A DNA stretch of 64,000 nucleotides, from assembly GCA_013399875.1 (NCBI GenBank), contig VXAZ01005568.1, forward strand, positions 310,001 through 374,000, read 5' to 3'. The DNA comes from Gymnorhina tibicen. Lineage: Eukaryota > Chordata > Aves > Passeriformes > Artamidae. The notes beneath the pieces are model-generated. The model did not search any database. It was not told the origin of the DNA and saw only the letters and a program-made list of their open reading frames with translations. The position numbers were made by a program, and so were the translations under genes. Below, one piece after another: positions 13,644 through 27,330 of the stretch (its first letter is position 1; each line of letters starts with the position of its first letter).

Positions 13644-15410
13644 GAAATGAATGGACTAACTGTCCCTTTATTACAGTCTTAGTTTATTCAGATTTCTGGG
13701 TTTTTTTTTCCCCTCTCAAATTTCTCTCTGAAGCCTGTGAGGTAGAAAGATCATTATTAAAGGACTATACTGATTTTTTAATATGCACTTTGCTTTGTTT
13801 TAGAAAATAAGGAGGCAGTGTCCTAACTGGTGTGATCCAGCCCCTTCAGTCACACAGCTGCAGATCAAATGAAATCCAGAGTAGCAAAGGCTTTTGCTTT
13901 GTCTAATTGGTTATTGCTGGGCGATGCTGCTGGTAAGTGTTTATCTACACTGTCTGTGAAAGGGATAAAATCCATTTTGTGTCTGTAAAATTGCGTTCAT
14001 CAGGTACTGTTTGACCTCAGGAGACTGTCCCTCTATAGCTTTCCCTACTTCTTCTTTTTCTCAACTCTTTCAATTTTTGAGTTACGATATTCACAAATTA
14101 AAATGAAGAAAACCAGAACAGCACTTCTTTGGAGGCTTCAGTTTTAAAACAGAACAAAAGAGAAAAAAGGCCTGGAACAGAAAATATCTACTTTTGCAGA
14201 GAAAACTCAAAGTCTGCAGCCATTTCAGAAGGTTTATGGAAAAACACAGTTCTAGGCTGTGGGTTCAGAAGTAGTTTAACTCCCATTGAAAGAGTGTGGG
14301 ACAAATTCCTCCCTTGTTGAGGAGACAAAGAGGTTTAAGAAATGTACGTAAGTCAAAGAACACAGCAAATCAAAGTAAGACAAAAAGAGGAAAAGGACTG
14401 CTTGGTGTAATTCACCTTTGCCGAGCATATAACCCTGACAGAGGAGGCAGCTTTTCAAGTGGTGTAAATCAGTGTCACTCTGTTGACCTCAGTAAAGTGG
14501 CTCTGTCAGGGGATACGACCCTCTTGGTAGTTCTTCTCAAAGCACAACAATAATAACTGAAAATGTAGAAAATGACCTAGACTTTTTCACATTTTTAATA
14601 TTGTGTTTCATAAATCCAAAATCCGTGGAACTCAATAAGAGATTTTAATTGAATCTATTGGTTTTGGATTGCCGTGTTCAAACTAAGCATGAGTCTACGG
14701 CCATGCTACAAACCCTAAAAAAATAGTGTTTGCAATGGAATTGCTGACAGACCCTTAACCATAGTGGTGCTAGCGGGAGTCACTATAATATTGTAAATAA
14801 GGTGAATAGGCTCTTCTTATCTCATTTCACAGCTGAGCAGTGTATTGCCAGATAAATCAAATCAGGGTAAACGGTTTCATCTAATAAACTGGGTCAACAT
14901 ATAATGTATTTTTCAGGTTTGCACTTTCATTGATTCTCATTTGATTTAAGAAGAGATATTTCAGTTTGTGTTTACAACATTTTAAAATATCTCTTTTGCC
15001 CCTTCTCTAGAGAACAAGCAAGCAAGAGAGAGACTATGCAAGCTGGTAACATCACAATAATGTCAAGTTTTCTGTTTTCTGTAAGTTCTACTTTCCATTA
15101 TTATGCATCTGGGAGAGAGTGAGGGCAGGGAATGAGGGAGTTACTATCTCATATCTGCATTTTCTCAATAATGTTTTAGTGATGTTTGCTAATGTATCAT
15201 TCATTAACCATCAGCCACTATAAAAAACATAATCTATCTCAAAAAGTGGACATTATTATCGCATTAAATCATTTCACAATATACCTGAACGGTTCCACAT
15301 GAGGGGCCTGGCCTGACTGAGCTCAAATGCCTTGGGGGCAAACTCTTCAGTAGTAATGAGATACGAGGTCTGTCTGTGATGAATATGATATTACTCGTGT
15401 CAGTGGCTGT

Positions 15411-15456
15411 GGACTGCACCCAGAATATTTCTTCTTACAGGTTTTTTTTTTTCCCT
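15411..15456 (+). repeat. Member B of a dispersed repeat pair
   Basis: Aligns with 13048-13090. This member lies in ordinary AT-rich DNA, whereas the other lies in the GC-rich block, which makes shared descent more notable than composition alone. The similarity fades after the pyrimidine tract. Confidence 0.4.
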
Positions 15457-16535
15457 ATTGCAAAGGAACTCAGGCAAAGCACTATTAACCCAGTAAATGA
15501 AGCTCTAAAGATCACAGAGTGTGCCCATTAGTCGACAAGATTGTGACTAATCCAATTTTTCTTGCAGGGAGCAATTCTAATGCTTCTGTAACATCTGGGG
15601 ATGGCAGGGCCTGCATTACTGATGAAGCTGGATGTTTTTTCTTCTACCTTTTTCTTCATCGAAGAACAATTATTGCACTTACTTATTTCACTGCTTCTTA
15701 CCCCTCCCCCACATTTTTCCCCTGACTACTTCTGCCCTGATGACCTCTTTGAAGATGGTTAAAATAATATTCCAGGCTGACAGAAGAACCAGAAAGGGTG
15801 ACTGTGAATGAGGCTAAAAAAGATACCCCTTGTGTTTATTGGAGTGTGGACAGAAAATGTGCTTGTTCAATACAGAAGAAAAAATAATTACGTTCCCTCA
15901 AAACAAGAACAAAAGGACCTAGAACACTTTGTTATCAGTCACCACTAATGGCATGCTGTCTTAAATTGTCCCAAAGTTGAAAGAGAATGTCATCCTGCTT
16001 CTACTTATTCTGGTAAAAGCATTGACTATTATTCTTTGTGTGACAGCATTAAACGTCAGCAACAGTAATATCCTGCTTTTCTGATTTATTTATTGCCAAT
16101 TATGGAATTTTATTCTAATATAAAGTGCCACTGAGGACAGGCTGGGGCAATTTCATTTAGCTACAACCTCAAAAAATGTTTTGCAATAGTAAAAAATTAC
16201 CAAATTCTGATGGCTAATATATAATATATGTATATTTTACAGGCTGATTTTTCTGTGTTCAGAAGCAAATTTTACGTTCACCTGTTTGAAGATGCAAAAG
16301 ATGCTAAATACCAAAAGAGTTCTGTTCTTATGGGTAGGGAACAATGCAATAAATTACAGGAAGAATGGATTAAGGCCAGTTTACTGTAACTTCATTTGCA
16401 TAGTTGCAACATGGGAAGAAGTTCAGGGATAGAAAATAAGTCAGGGAATTCTGCACCTAATTGCTTCAGTCTTTGACTGAAGGAAGTTATTGTTGTTCTC
16501 CTAAATCAGCTGCAAGCCTGTGAATTTTAATAGCG

Positions 16536-16577
16536 GTTATATTCATTGATATATTAGTTATATTCAGTGATATATAT
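16536..16577. repeat. Two-copy 21-bp tandem repeat
   Basis: gttatattcattgatatatta (16536-16556) is followed directly by gttatattcagtgatatatat (16557-16577), 19 of 21 positions equal, in AT-rich intergenic DNA. Confidence 0.8.
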
Positions 16578-18239
16578 ATTCACGCTGAATATCTCTTTTG
16601 TATCGCCCCTGCAAAACTATTTTGTTGGGTTCCACACTTAAAGTTTGTCCAACATTCAGAGCAGCTGAGCTAGAACCCTACCTCTCTCAACAGCTGCTAT
16701 TCCATTTTTATTATTTTATTACAGTGTCTCACAATGTGGCTGTATCTCTGTGGGAAATACTGTCTCTTCAACATACCACAGGTAATCCAGATTCTGGAAG
16801 CAGAAACATATTTTTCACAACATATTTCTGCTTCTAACTGAAACCAGAATCCAGAGCTGTGCATGAACAAGAAAGAAAGATGAAAGGTTTCAGACTACGG
16901 CTTTTCTTCTCTTTTCTAGAGTCACAGGGTGTGACGAGGACTCTGTTAACAGTAAGTAACAATTCTGCAGTGGCTCACAAGTTTGTTATGAAATATCTGG
17001 AGAATATAACCACGTGATTTGAGCAAGAGTCCTTGAAGAGCTGGTGCTAATCAACACGAGGACAGTCATAAAGGAAGTGAGAGACTAAGACCAGCATTTG
17101 CTAATATTTGTAGAAGTGTAAATGGAGCAAATAAAAAAGACCAGGGTAGAAGATTTGAAGGTATTCAAACCACTTAGATGTCTGGGCCATTAAATAGAAA
17201 TACATGTTAATTTAGAGAAATAGAATAAAGTTAGAGATGCAGAGAATCAGAGAGGAAGTCAAAGAAGCAGATGTGGGAGTATTTATTATGTAGAACAGCT
17301 GAGACAAAGGAGAGGTTCAAGGCATGAAATATCTTTGATGCTATCAGTCCAGCTGAAATACTAAAATCTGGCAATGCAGACAGCGGCTTTCATCAACAGG
17401 AAATGGAACACAAAAAGGAAATGCCACTACTGCCTTTAGGAAGCTGTAGTTTAGTTTCACAGAGAACAATCATGTTTAAGTTGAGGCACTATTTATCATT
17501 CAACAAGAAAGCAAACCATGAAGTCTGCAGTGTTTTGTTATGCAGTTAAGAAAGAATGTAGCAAAAATATGCATTTTGTTACAAATCCCCCTGTTAGGGC
17601 TTAGCCTAAGTAAATTAGATGTATTTTGAACTCTTCTTTAATTACCTGTGTAATCTAGAAAATCTGTTTCTCCGGTTTGAGATTACAGGGAGGTTTAAGG
17701 TAGGTACTACTGAGACGCATACATTATGTATAACCAATACCAATAGCTGAAGCTAGAGAATGAAACCCTCCAAGTCCACTCCAAGTCAGCAACAGAACTG
17801 CTTTTGGACCCACTGAGCCAAGATTTCATAGGCAGGTTCATTTTGGCATTTGTCAATGTATTCATCTAATTCTGTTTCTCTTGGATGTTCTCTGAAACAA
17901 ACAAAAGAGAACCCACCTGATGATGTCAGGGGATGATATGCAGATTCAGGATATTGCCATGCACTTTCCAGAACAGATTAGCCAGGAACGTGGCCAAATG
18001 TGTCTTACATGCCTTTCCTGACAGATGCATGCATGTAGTACTGAAAAGGAGTCTGCAAGACAGGGAACACTTGTGCTTGTGACTGAAGTGATTAAGTATG
18101 CAGGTGTTTGTTGGATTAGGCCTTTAAAGAGGATCTTGCCTAACAGCCGTAACTGTTATGCATGTAACTCATGAATCAAATGGAATTAGTTGATGTATGA
18201 TAATGCTACGACACTGGCAGAAGAGAGGTACTTATTTTT

Positions 18240-18335
18240 GCCTTTGAAGCGATAACAAACACCATAAATTTTAATGTCAACTTGAGCTATTATTATCTCA
18301 GCAATTTAATTTTATTTAAATTGTTTCATCTCTTT
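18240..18335. promoter_or_regulatory. Candidate conserved regulatory element
   Basis: gcgataacaaacaccataaattttaatgtcaacttgagctattattatctcagcaatttaattttatttaaattg has GATA-type (gataa), FOX-like and homeodomain-like cores without repeat character, ending in a T-run. Weak, appearance-based call. Confidence 0.2.
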
Positions 18336-21300
18336 TTTTTTTTTTGGTTTGAATATTTTTCAAAAGCTACCTTTGACTTTCTTTCGAATAACCGAATCTG
18401 GTAAGATCTGGTAAGCTGTCAACTGGCTTGTGTGAGGCCGCAGCAAAACTGCTGTTGACTTCAATGGTATCAGGTTTTCACTCACAGCTTCCAGCGTGGT
18501 TTGAACTGACATGCAAATCCAAATTCAGCTATAAGATGACAGAAATAGGATTTTTTCAGCCTACAGATTGCTAAACTGCCCGAAGCGTGCTAGTTTCTTA
18601 CATACATATAAAAACATTTTGAGAACCTTTATTTTGCCTGGGTAATTCCAGCAGTGGTAGAATCTGAGAGTAGTCCTTGCAGAAAGCGTTTCTTACAATA
18701 CATGTAATTGAAAATCGAAGCCTTAAAAGCTATTTTGGTGGTGGGTCATCAAAACTTGACCAATGGTATAATTCAATGATTGTGAAGTGAATTTTTTCCT
18801 CTGTTTTTTTTATTATCATACTTGATACCTGGTACCATTTTGCTGTATAAAAACCTATTGAGTTTGCTCTCTTAAATTTCAAGAGAACTGTTGCAACTCA
18901 CTTTAATGTTGACTCCAAAGCATAATTTTACATTTCACGGGTCCAAGTCCTGAAATACTTTGTTGATAGTTACATTGGTAGCCACTTCCAGCCACTGCAG
19001 AGTCCTGAACAGAACCTAAGGGCTCACTGCACTACTAATTATACTTAGATTAAACTAGTAGGTATTGAATCGTACTGGTAGCAATTTTACTACTGCAGAA
19101 TGTTATTTTAATGCTTCTAAAAAAGCCACAGGTATTTGGGGATAAACTATGTCCCAGCTATTGAGGTACAAAGAGTATTTCTAAAGGTGGTTCTTAGGCA
19201 AACTTGGGGATGGGAATAAAAGCTGGGCGGCACTAAGGCTAAATAGCTCCGTCTGCCACTGCGTATCTCAACTAACATTTTTCAGGTGACATTGTTAGGG
19301 CACCGATCTTAGAAATAAAGTGCTGCATAGGCAATTGGAGCTTTTCAGGCTGTTTTTGAATTGGCCTGGTAACAGTGTAGCTACACTTACTGCTATAGGT
19401 AAGTGGGTGCGCAGAATTGCTGTGCTTCAGCCTTGGCAGCATTAAGTAATCTATTTCAGAAGCTACACTTAAGAAAAAGCACAAAACTAGGATATTTCCC
19501 ACTTGACTTCAGTGGGAATCTTTCTTTCTTTCCTAAAAAAAAGACACACTGCATTTTGTTACCTAATCTTGAAAAAGGCACTTCACTTCTGTTAGAGGTG
19601 TTGGAAGTTGGAACAGGAGTCACAGGACAGCAGGCGGAAGGGAATATTTAGGAAGGGTGTTACCCAGAGTTACAGGCAAATAGCTTTTCAGATGTTATGG
19701 CCATCAGTGTAAAACAGCAACCCACTTGAAAGTGATCATAAAGGAAGAGAAAACAGATATATAAGAGGAAAGCAGCCAAACTTACTGGATGCAGTTGTAC
19801 TAAACTAGCAGGAGCTTCATCCTTTTGTTCAGGAATAACTACAGTTCTCTCAGTGTCATCTCAAAAAATGATTGAGTGAAGTTTGTGCCTGATTCTGACA
19901 GGGCTAATGGGAAAAGAGCGAGCAACATATTTTTAAATGATAGTACAGTAAGCGGAAGTGGATCTGCTCGTGTAGTAATGCTCTATTAATTAAGATCATC
20001 AGGAGGCATTAGGAAGGAGAAGTGGAAGAGACGGAAATGTTTAAAAAAATTATTCAAGATATTATTTATGAGCTCTATTTCTAGGACTGTAGCTATGTGG
20101 TACCTCTCTCAAAAATAAATGATGGAGACTGATGCTGCATAATGGGACAATTTACAAATAGAAATGAAAGAAATGTTTATAATTTTGACCTTAGTGACTC
20201 CAGTAAGATCAGTCCTTTGCTGGTTTAATATTGTTTCACAGTTTGTGCTGTTAAATCAAAAGGTTATCTATAATACATCTGGCACTATTAATGCAAAGGA
20301 TCAGGGGTATTCAACAGACATTTATTCATTATTAATATAGATAATAAAGGATCATTTATGAGGTTACAGATGAGATTTTTATCATCAAAAGCTTAAAAAG
20401 GGAAATGTATTTTTGCTCTAGGACAGAGATGAAAAGAGTCAGTAATGGGAAATGTAAGAGTCAACATGAAACTGTCAGATTCATTCTTTTCCTGAAGACA
20501 GCCAAGACTTGATGGCAGTGAACGAAAAACAAAATAAAATTAAATGTTTTTGCTGTAAAACTGCTTTATTGACAGGGAGGGGCTTTCAGTGGCAGTGTGG
20601 TTTGCTCTGTTTTTCTCCTTTAGCATGACAGTTGTGATGTTTTTCCCTCATGCAGCTAGGCTTTCCAATACCTTTTTAGAAGACCTAGAGTGGGAGAACA
20701 CATCTGTGTCTCAAGAACTTCTGGAAGCTGTTTGAAATTGAACTTGACAAGAGTGGAAGTCACAGCTCTAAGGACCCTTTGTTTTTGGGTGCAGACATCA
20801 CACTCATATGTCTGTGCCATAAGGTGGTACAATTGCAATTAGTAGTAGAAGGATGTGCACATGTGAAACAAGAGTAACAAGAGTAAAATATTGAATTTTT
20901 TGCTGTCTCGTAGTTGCTGGTATCACAGAGGTAGAACAACCCCCTAGTGCTACAGAGCATGCTTATGAAGTGACAGAACTTGATTCATCGAGCCAGTGGA
21001 GATTTCTTAATATCACAGGACCCATAACATTTGTGGAGACTGCCCCCTGCATTCCCAAGACTGCAGTTGCCTAGTGAAGTATTGCCTGTCGGAATGGCGA
21101 ATGCCAGGATATTCAGAGTTAAGGCTAAAACTCTCTCCTCATTTCACCTATCAGGCTTATCTAGGGCAGTTGCTTGAATCAGCTTCTAGGGTTCTCAGAA
21201 CATTCAATTATCTTGTTTCCCATATGATCTGCAATACCCAAGGGTGCATTTGGAATTTGATGAAGTTGTTTTTGATCTGAGGGTATGGACTGACCAGTCT

Positions 21301-21617
21301 GCTTGAGATGACCTCAAATCCTCACTAGGAACAACGGTAGTAGTAAAATAGAAGCAGTTGCATTGAAAATTAATTTCATTATTTAGATACTGTCTTTGCG
21401 TTGTCTAGAATTTGGGTATAATTCTGAAAACCCTCATTTGCAATCCCTTTTTCCCTTGTTTTCTTTGGCCTTTTTCATGCCAGGAAAAAAGAGTCCACAT
21501 TCCTTTTGTTATTTGCGGAATCTTACAGAAATTGTGTAGCCTTTCCTCAATCAAGGAGACGAATCTTGGCAGGCATTATAGAAATGAGCGAATTTGACTT
21601 ATGAGATCCAAAGTGGT

Positions 21618-21645
21618 TTGTTTTTTTTTTGTTTGTTTGTTTGTT
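21618..21645. repeat. T-run and (GTTT)n low-complexity
   Basis: A run of about ten T is followed by gtttgtttgtttgtt. Could be the reverse-complemented poly(A) of an old retroposed sequence, but nothing recognisable flanks it. Confidence 0.75.
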
Positions 21646-24059
21646 AAACTTCTGATTTTTGCTCATAATCTCATTGATAAAAAATTCCGAGGATGTGGAA
21701 AACCAGCCCTTTTTGAAACTTGATCAGATAGAGAGAAACCCACAGCATCATTATCTGGATGTAAAAACTGGATCCACTTTCCCCTTCCTCCAAACCAAAT
21801 AGGGTTTGAATATTTTAGATTTGAAACTGTGAATAACACTTGAATATAAAATAAATATTTTATAAGCAAACAAATTAATTTTCCCTGAAGGTGGAGAAGG
21901 GAGACCAATCCCTGGATGGGCTTGAGAACTCAGATTCTTCATCACTTGTCAGAATTTGTTGCAACATGATGTATCATAGGGAGTTGATGAAAAATGGAGC
22001 AGAGCAATGGGAAGTTTCTTGTCGAACTTACTTTCTTTTAGTTGGCATTCTTGCCTCTAACTCAAGCATGATGACAGGTAAGCCCTGACTAATCTAGCAG
22101 AATTATAAGTTACCTCCCCAGCCTTCTATAGATATTACTGTTATCACAATGAGTTAGCAGGATTTAATTTACACGTGTCTCACTCAGCTGCTTTCCCGCA
22201 AAGTCCACTGAACTGAGTTACTGGTCTGACTTGCTGCAAAAGCAGCTGTAGGGTGACAACTTTTCAGGCTCTTATATGGGATTTTTAATCCTTACACAAC
22301 TTGTAAAATCTTGTAAGATTGGACTTCCTTGAATATACAACACAGAACAAAAGGACTGTAAACAAACATTTGGCTGCAGGACATCTCTGGTATTGCAGAT
22401 GAGTTTTAACTTTTGATTACCCATCAGAGTTTAGATAGAAAATGGAGCATTTTGAATAACAAGTCAATTTAGAGAGTTCATCAAGTTTTATAAGTTCCTT
22501 CTCCTTTCTCACCTCGTGTCTCTAACAGGAATAGATTAATATATTACAGAAAGTCATTGTTAGTCCCAGGTGCAGCATATTCTGCCAATGAACAGCTACT
22601 TATCCAATTAACGAAATCACCTTAGCAACATCTGTAGTCACTCCTGGATGCTGATGGAGACCTGTGAACATGCACTGATGACCTTCAAGCTGCAGAAGCC
22701 ATGAGAGGGCATCAGAAAGACAAAGAAGCAAAGCAGCTGGCAAGTTTGAGAACAACATGGGCTAATGTTTTAGCTGGGCAGTGCCCTGTATTTCAGTCAC
22801 AAAAGATTAAGTCCTACATGACATGCAATACAGATGCCAAGGTCTTTTCTATCAAAGAAGATTCTTAAAATTCATGAGAAGCAATCAGAAAGTCTTTATA
22901 TGTGTAGAAAGTAAGGAGAAAGTGATAGACACATCAGGCAAATACATACCTGCCCAAGTCATTAACATGAGGGAGGGAGAAAGGATACCATGGTTCACAG
23001 AGAAAATGCAGTTTACAGAAACATCTCTGAAAGCATTCAGCTAATTAAAGGCCTGGAACAGGAAAGTATTACTCACATGAGTAGTCAAAATGGTAATCAA
23101 ACCACCACTGTAAGGACAACTCATGAGTTTGCTGTCAAGACGTGAATGAAGCAAATGTGTGAAAAGCCTGCACTGATGATTAAATCCTGTGCTTGTTAAA
23201 ATGTAATAATTCCAGTGACAGGGAAGAGATTTGATTAGTGTGCTTGGACAGGAAGGCATTATTATGGAGGAGTGATTTATAGTATAGAGAGGCACAAAAT
23301 TTGCAGATTTTTTGTACATGTTCAAACAGAATCCAAGGGTATTTTTTTTCACGAAGTAAGGCCTTGTGCAAGTAAAGGTGTTCTTTGATTTTACTCAAGT
23401 GGATAGGTATTTCTACTGGTTTCTAAAAAAATGCATTTCTAGTTTGTGAATGTTGGGTTGGTGGTTTGATAAATTTATTTTCCATATTAAACAAAGTTCA
23501 AAAGCACTTTGCTCTTGAATAATTGAGATTCTGTGCAGATAAGTGGCATAAGATCTGCTACTTCTTGTGCTGTAAATTATGAGGAATAATAGTACCTGAT
23601 AATTGAGTGTACATTTCATGACAAATCAAATACAGTCCACTTAAATCACTGGGAATCTTTCTGCTGGTGTGGTAGGCTTTTCTCCAAGTCAGCAGATCTA
23701 CTAGATCTTCAGAGTGTATTTTTCTTCTACATTTAAAAGCAAATTAATAAGGATTTACATTGTTATGGGATCACTGTCTTGAGAGTGCTCCCACGGCTTG
23801 GGCAGCATGTCACTTTCTCAGCTAATATAAATTTGCACACTTCCACAGCCTTGAACACAGCTGTAATGGTTAATACCAGATGAGGCTCAAGGGCTGCTGT
23901 ATTCTTGGAAACTGGCCTCCAGTTACCTCTTCCAATGAGCAAGTAACTTTTTCCCAGTGCTCTCATTCCATGCCTGTTTACTAACAAAAAGTATAAAACA
24001 TTTGTGTAGAGGTCTGGGGGCCCTGGGACACTACTTGGAAGTAAAAATAATGAACTTGT

Positions 24060-24545
24060 CCCTATAATTACCCATGAGACTGCATCTTGAGCACTGTGTC
24101 CAGTTTTGGTTTTTCCACTACAAAAAGGACATTGCCATACTGACACAAGTTCAGTGGAAGGCCAACAAGATGGTTGGATGTGGAAACACAGGATATATGA
24201 GTAGTGGCTGACGAATTCACTAGGTGATTTCATTTGGAAAGAGGCAGTTTGGGGTGAGATTTTATTGCTGTCTTCTACCATCCAAGAAAGTTAAAGGATG
24301 ATGAGCCGCGGGCCCAAGCTGCAATAAGAAAAATTCTGTTTAGATATTAGGAAGCAAATTTGCACAAAGACAACAGTCAAATATTGGAACTCATTGCCAG
24401 AGAGGCTGCACACTCTCCATCTTTGGTGATATTCCAAACTTGCCAAGCTAAGTCTCTGAGCACCTAGTCTGACCTGCTCTGTGCTGGGCTTAAACCATTT
24501 TACCACATAGGTTCTTTCCAGTCTAAATTATTCTATGGTTCTGTG
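24060..24545 (+). mobile_element. Old CR1 LINE fragment with 3' tail
   Basis: Diverged CR1: 'gcactgtgtccagttttgg' and 'tcagtggaaggccaacaagatggttgga' correspond to the end of the RT region, 'gatattaggaagcaaa' and 'tggaactcattgccagagaggctg' to the ORF2 tail, and 'aggttctttccagtctaaattattctatggttctgtg' to the CR1 3' end. Substitutions and indels are heavy, so the exact left boundary is uncertain. The 172-residue minus-strand open frame at 23763-24281 is an antisense shadow of this element and its flank. Confidence 0.82.
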
Positions 24546-27164
24546 TAAGTCTTTTTAATCTCACAAGCAGAGATTTGTTACAACTGAAATACCACTTCCA
24601 TATATTATCATGCATTAGAAAAACATCATATGTTTATCCCTGGGTTTTCACTAGAGTCAAGTTCTGTTTGTGCAGAATGAAAATTATAACCATAGATAGG
24701 TTAGTTCACTCCACCTGCCAATACAACAGCTATTGGGATATTAAAGGAATAGGAGCAAATTCAAGACAAAGAAAAGAGGGTTTTTCATAGCAATTCTTTC
24801 TGTAGTATGGAACCTTGAGGTTTCCATGGAGTCCAGGACCAGACAGGCTCATCGAGGAGAAATCTGATGATGTCATAAACAGAAACTACCTCTGCTCTGT
24901 AAGTCCCAGAGTTGCAAATTTTCAGAAAACTGAAGTATATTCAAGGCTACTATTGTTTCATACTTACTTTATTCTATACTTTTCCTTATGCATCTACTAT
25001 TTATTGCCGTCAGAAAAAAGGTATTGGATTAGATGATCTTTTGATCTGACTTAATATAGCTGTTCTTTTGGTCTTTTCTCCTTTTCTGGTATGTTGAGAT
25101 AATTTTTTTCTTCTCCCCTGGAGCTCTTGGCCAAAGAATGCCCAGCCCTCTGGGAGCAGTGCACCTTGCTCATTGCATGGGGCTGCTTAATGCAGTCAGG
25201 CTCTTCAGAGACTTCAGCTGTCAAAATCTTTCCAATTCTTGACAGCAGACTTCACAGAGGGTTTATAGAGATTTGAGATTTGATCAAATTTGTGCTAAGG
25301 GCGTATATCTAGCGTGTTCTTCCCACTTTCCAACTTTTGCACTAGAGCATAAAATGTGGGGCATATAATCAACGAATAACTGTGAGATTCTTTATTAGAA
25401 CCAGAAAACCACATTTTCTCTCAAAAATATTTAGCCCTTTTTGCTTTAAAATTATTAGTGAGACACAGATTCTTGCCCTGAAAAATTATTTCACTACAAT
25501 TACTTAATTAATTAATTGAAAAAAGGGGATGAGCAAATGAAAAATAAGGTCTCATACTGGAAGGTGTTGGACAGTTTTAATATCATATGTCACATACAGC
25601 AATAGAGTTATGCTGATGTCTAAACCATACAAGTTAGTCTGGACTGCTGGGGCTCACAGTCTGTAGAACAGTGCAGTTAAAATCCCACTTAGTTTAGCAA
25701 ACAAGATGCAGAAGTGGGGTGAAGAGGCTGCAGATGGAAAACAAAATAAAATAAGGAGAACAGGCTTATAAGCTTGTGCTGTTTCTGACTATCTGATACC
25801 TTGAATCATGTTCAGGTTCAGATTCATCAGGTAGAGTTACAGAGAGATACTCCCACGTTAGTTCTACATAATAATTTCCTGGGGGCTGGGTTGAGGGAAG
25901 GAGAGGAGACTTCATGAACCCTCTGAAGCCATTTTAGGGGACTACATGCAATTGAGAGATTGGACACTTTGCAGGCTACCCAGAGTTAGCAAACACAAAC
26001 CAACTTTGCCATGCAGAATCCCTGGTCTGGCCAGCCAGCCCACAGCCCACAGGTTCACAGCCCCCCAGCCTGCTGACCAGGCAACAGGAGGTGGAGCAAC
26101 AGAGGAGTGATGCAGGTATGACAGCCACACTACATGACCCAGTGCCATAGGGAATTAGACTTTGTCACAGCTGCAGATTGTGAAACTTCTTACTGCTCAC
26201 ACGCCCCAGCGGAGTTCTGTAGTCTAGGGTTAAGTTCCCATCTCTTTGAGAGGGATTCTGTGTTTATAGAATACAAGAAGGCTAGTAAGAAATTTCTCCT
26301 AGTCCCCCCCTTTGTAGTGCTAGTTTTTGGTGGGAACTATTTCTTCATGGGTATTCATGTAGTGTAGATCCCATTATGATTATGACCTCATATGAGGCCA
26401 AAAATGCAAGTAAACTAGTGACTACATGATGCAAGTAATATTTTCTGGGTAGTTGAGAAGAAGGCAAATAAAATATCCAGATCTGATGTCATTTATTCAA
26501 ACATTTTTAACTGGGAAATATGTCTTGATGTGCAGTCACTGTGACCTAATCTAGCCTGTTTCATGTGAAATGCTGTTAAAACAAACGATGGTTGGATCAG
26601 GTTCATGTAGGCAAACAGGTTGCAGAACTCAGCACAGTCATAAACTGTTTTTAACAGAAAAGAAAATCATCTGTGTGGAGAAGAAAAAAAATCTTATTTT
26701 AATTTTGGGGGTTTTTTTGATTCTGATAACAGATAAAACAAACAAAAAAAAGAACTCGTTTTATAAAATACAGTAGTGCCCTACTGAGGTATATACGAAA
26801 TCAAGGGAAAACCAGTGATTCAGTTAGTTCAGTTCTCTTTTCCTTCTAACTCTGGGTCCCAGTTTCCAATTTCAAAGGAGCTCATTTTGGTCCACAAACC
26901 AGATAGGATTTGGACATGATACCACATTGGAATAAGGCTTTATGACAAAGAGGTATTCAAAGCTCAGTGAAGTGAGAAGTATATTAAAACTGGTATATCC
27001 AACATGTCCATGTGCATTCCAGAGATATATATCCATACATTTTTTATTACTAATACTAATAAAGGCAGGGCACGGGTGCAGCAGGCCTTAGTTTCTGTCT
27101 TTGGGGACTTTCATCTTTAATATAGTCTCTTAAAAATACATGCATTGCTACATTTTTCATTACC

Positions 27165-27330
27165 CTTAATTTTTTCATCAATCACGTTAATTTATACAGG
27201 GGGCACTTAATAATAGCTAATTAACACTTATGACTTTTTAAATTAAAAGACCTTTGGAGAGATTACTGCTGATTGCGAAAAGGTTTTTGTTCCTCCCATT
27301 AAAAAGAGAAAGAAAGAGAGACCGAAGATC
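27165..27330. promoter_or_regulatory. Candidate conserved regulatory element
   Basis: Dense homeodomain-type cores (attaccctta, atcaatcacgttaattta, cttaataatagctaattaacacttatg, ttaaattaaaag) lie in a non-repetitive block flanked by ordinary sequence. The density of ordered TAAT cores suggests an enhancer-like element under constraint. Not tested by alignment. Confidence 0.3.

Larger units (their letters stand above)
12640..13650. other. GC- and CpG-rich block in AT-rich intergenic DNA
   Basis: The base composition changes abruptly here. The core at about 12885-13215 is rich in G, C and CpG dinucleotides (clusters such as cctgcgcggggcgggagtgcgg and gcctgcgccgaccaggccgcgc), and a second part runs to about 13590. 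The flanks are AT-rich. The block contains an 11-bp inverted repeat (13571-13581 and 13633-13643) around a 10-bp palindrome (acgggcccgt at 13582-13591). It could be an orphan CpG island with a promoter of an unannotated RNA, a GC-rich repeat insertion, or an LTR. I cannot tell which. Confidence 0.6.
13651..24059. other. Intergenic, no gene recognised
   Basis: AT-rich, with short random open frames. Contains the dispersed-repeat member at 15411, the 21-bp tandem repeat at 16536, a purine-rich stretch at about 17050-17420, a T-run near 18331-18346, and ttgacttcaatgg-type motifs at 18455 and 19503. Confidence 0.7.

Noticed and set aside
23763..24281. 172-codon minus-strand open frame
   Set aside because: Antisense to an old CR1 fragment and its flank; no protein signature.
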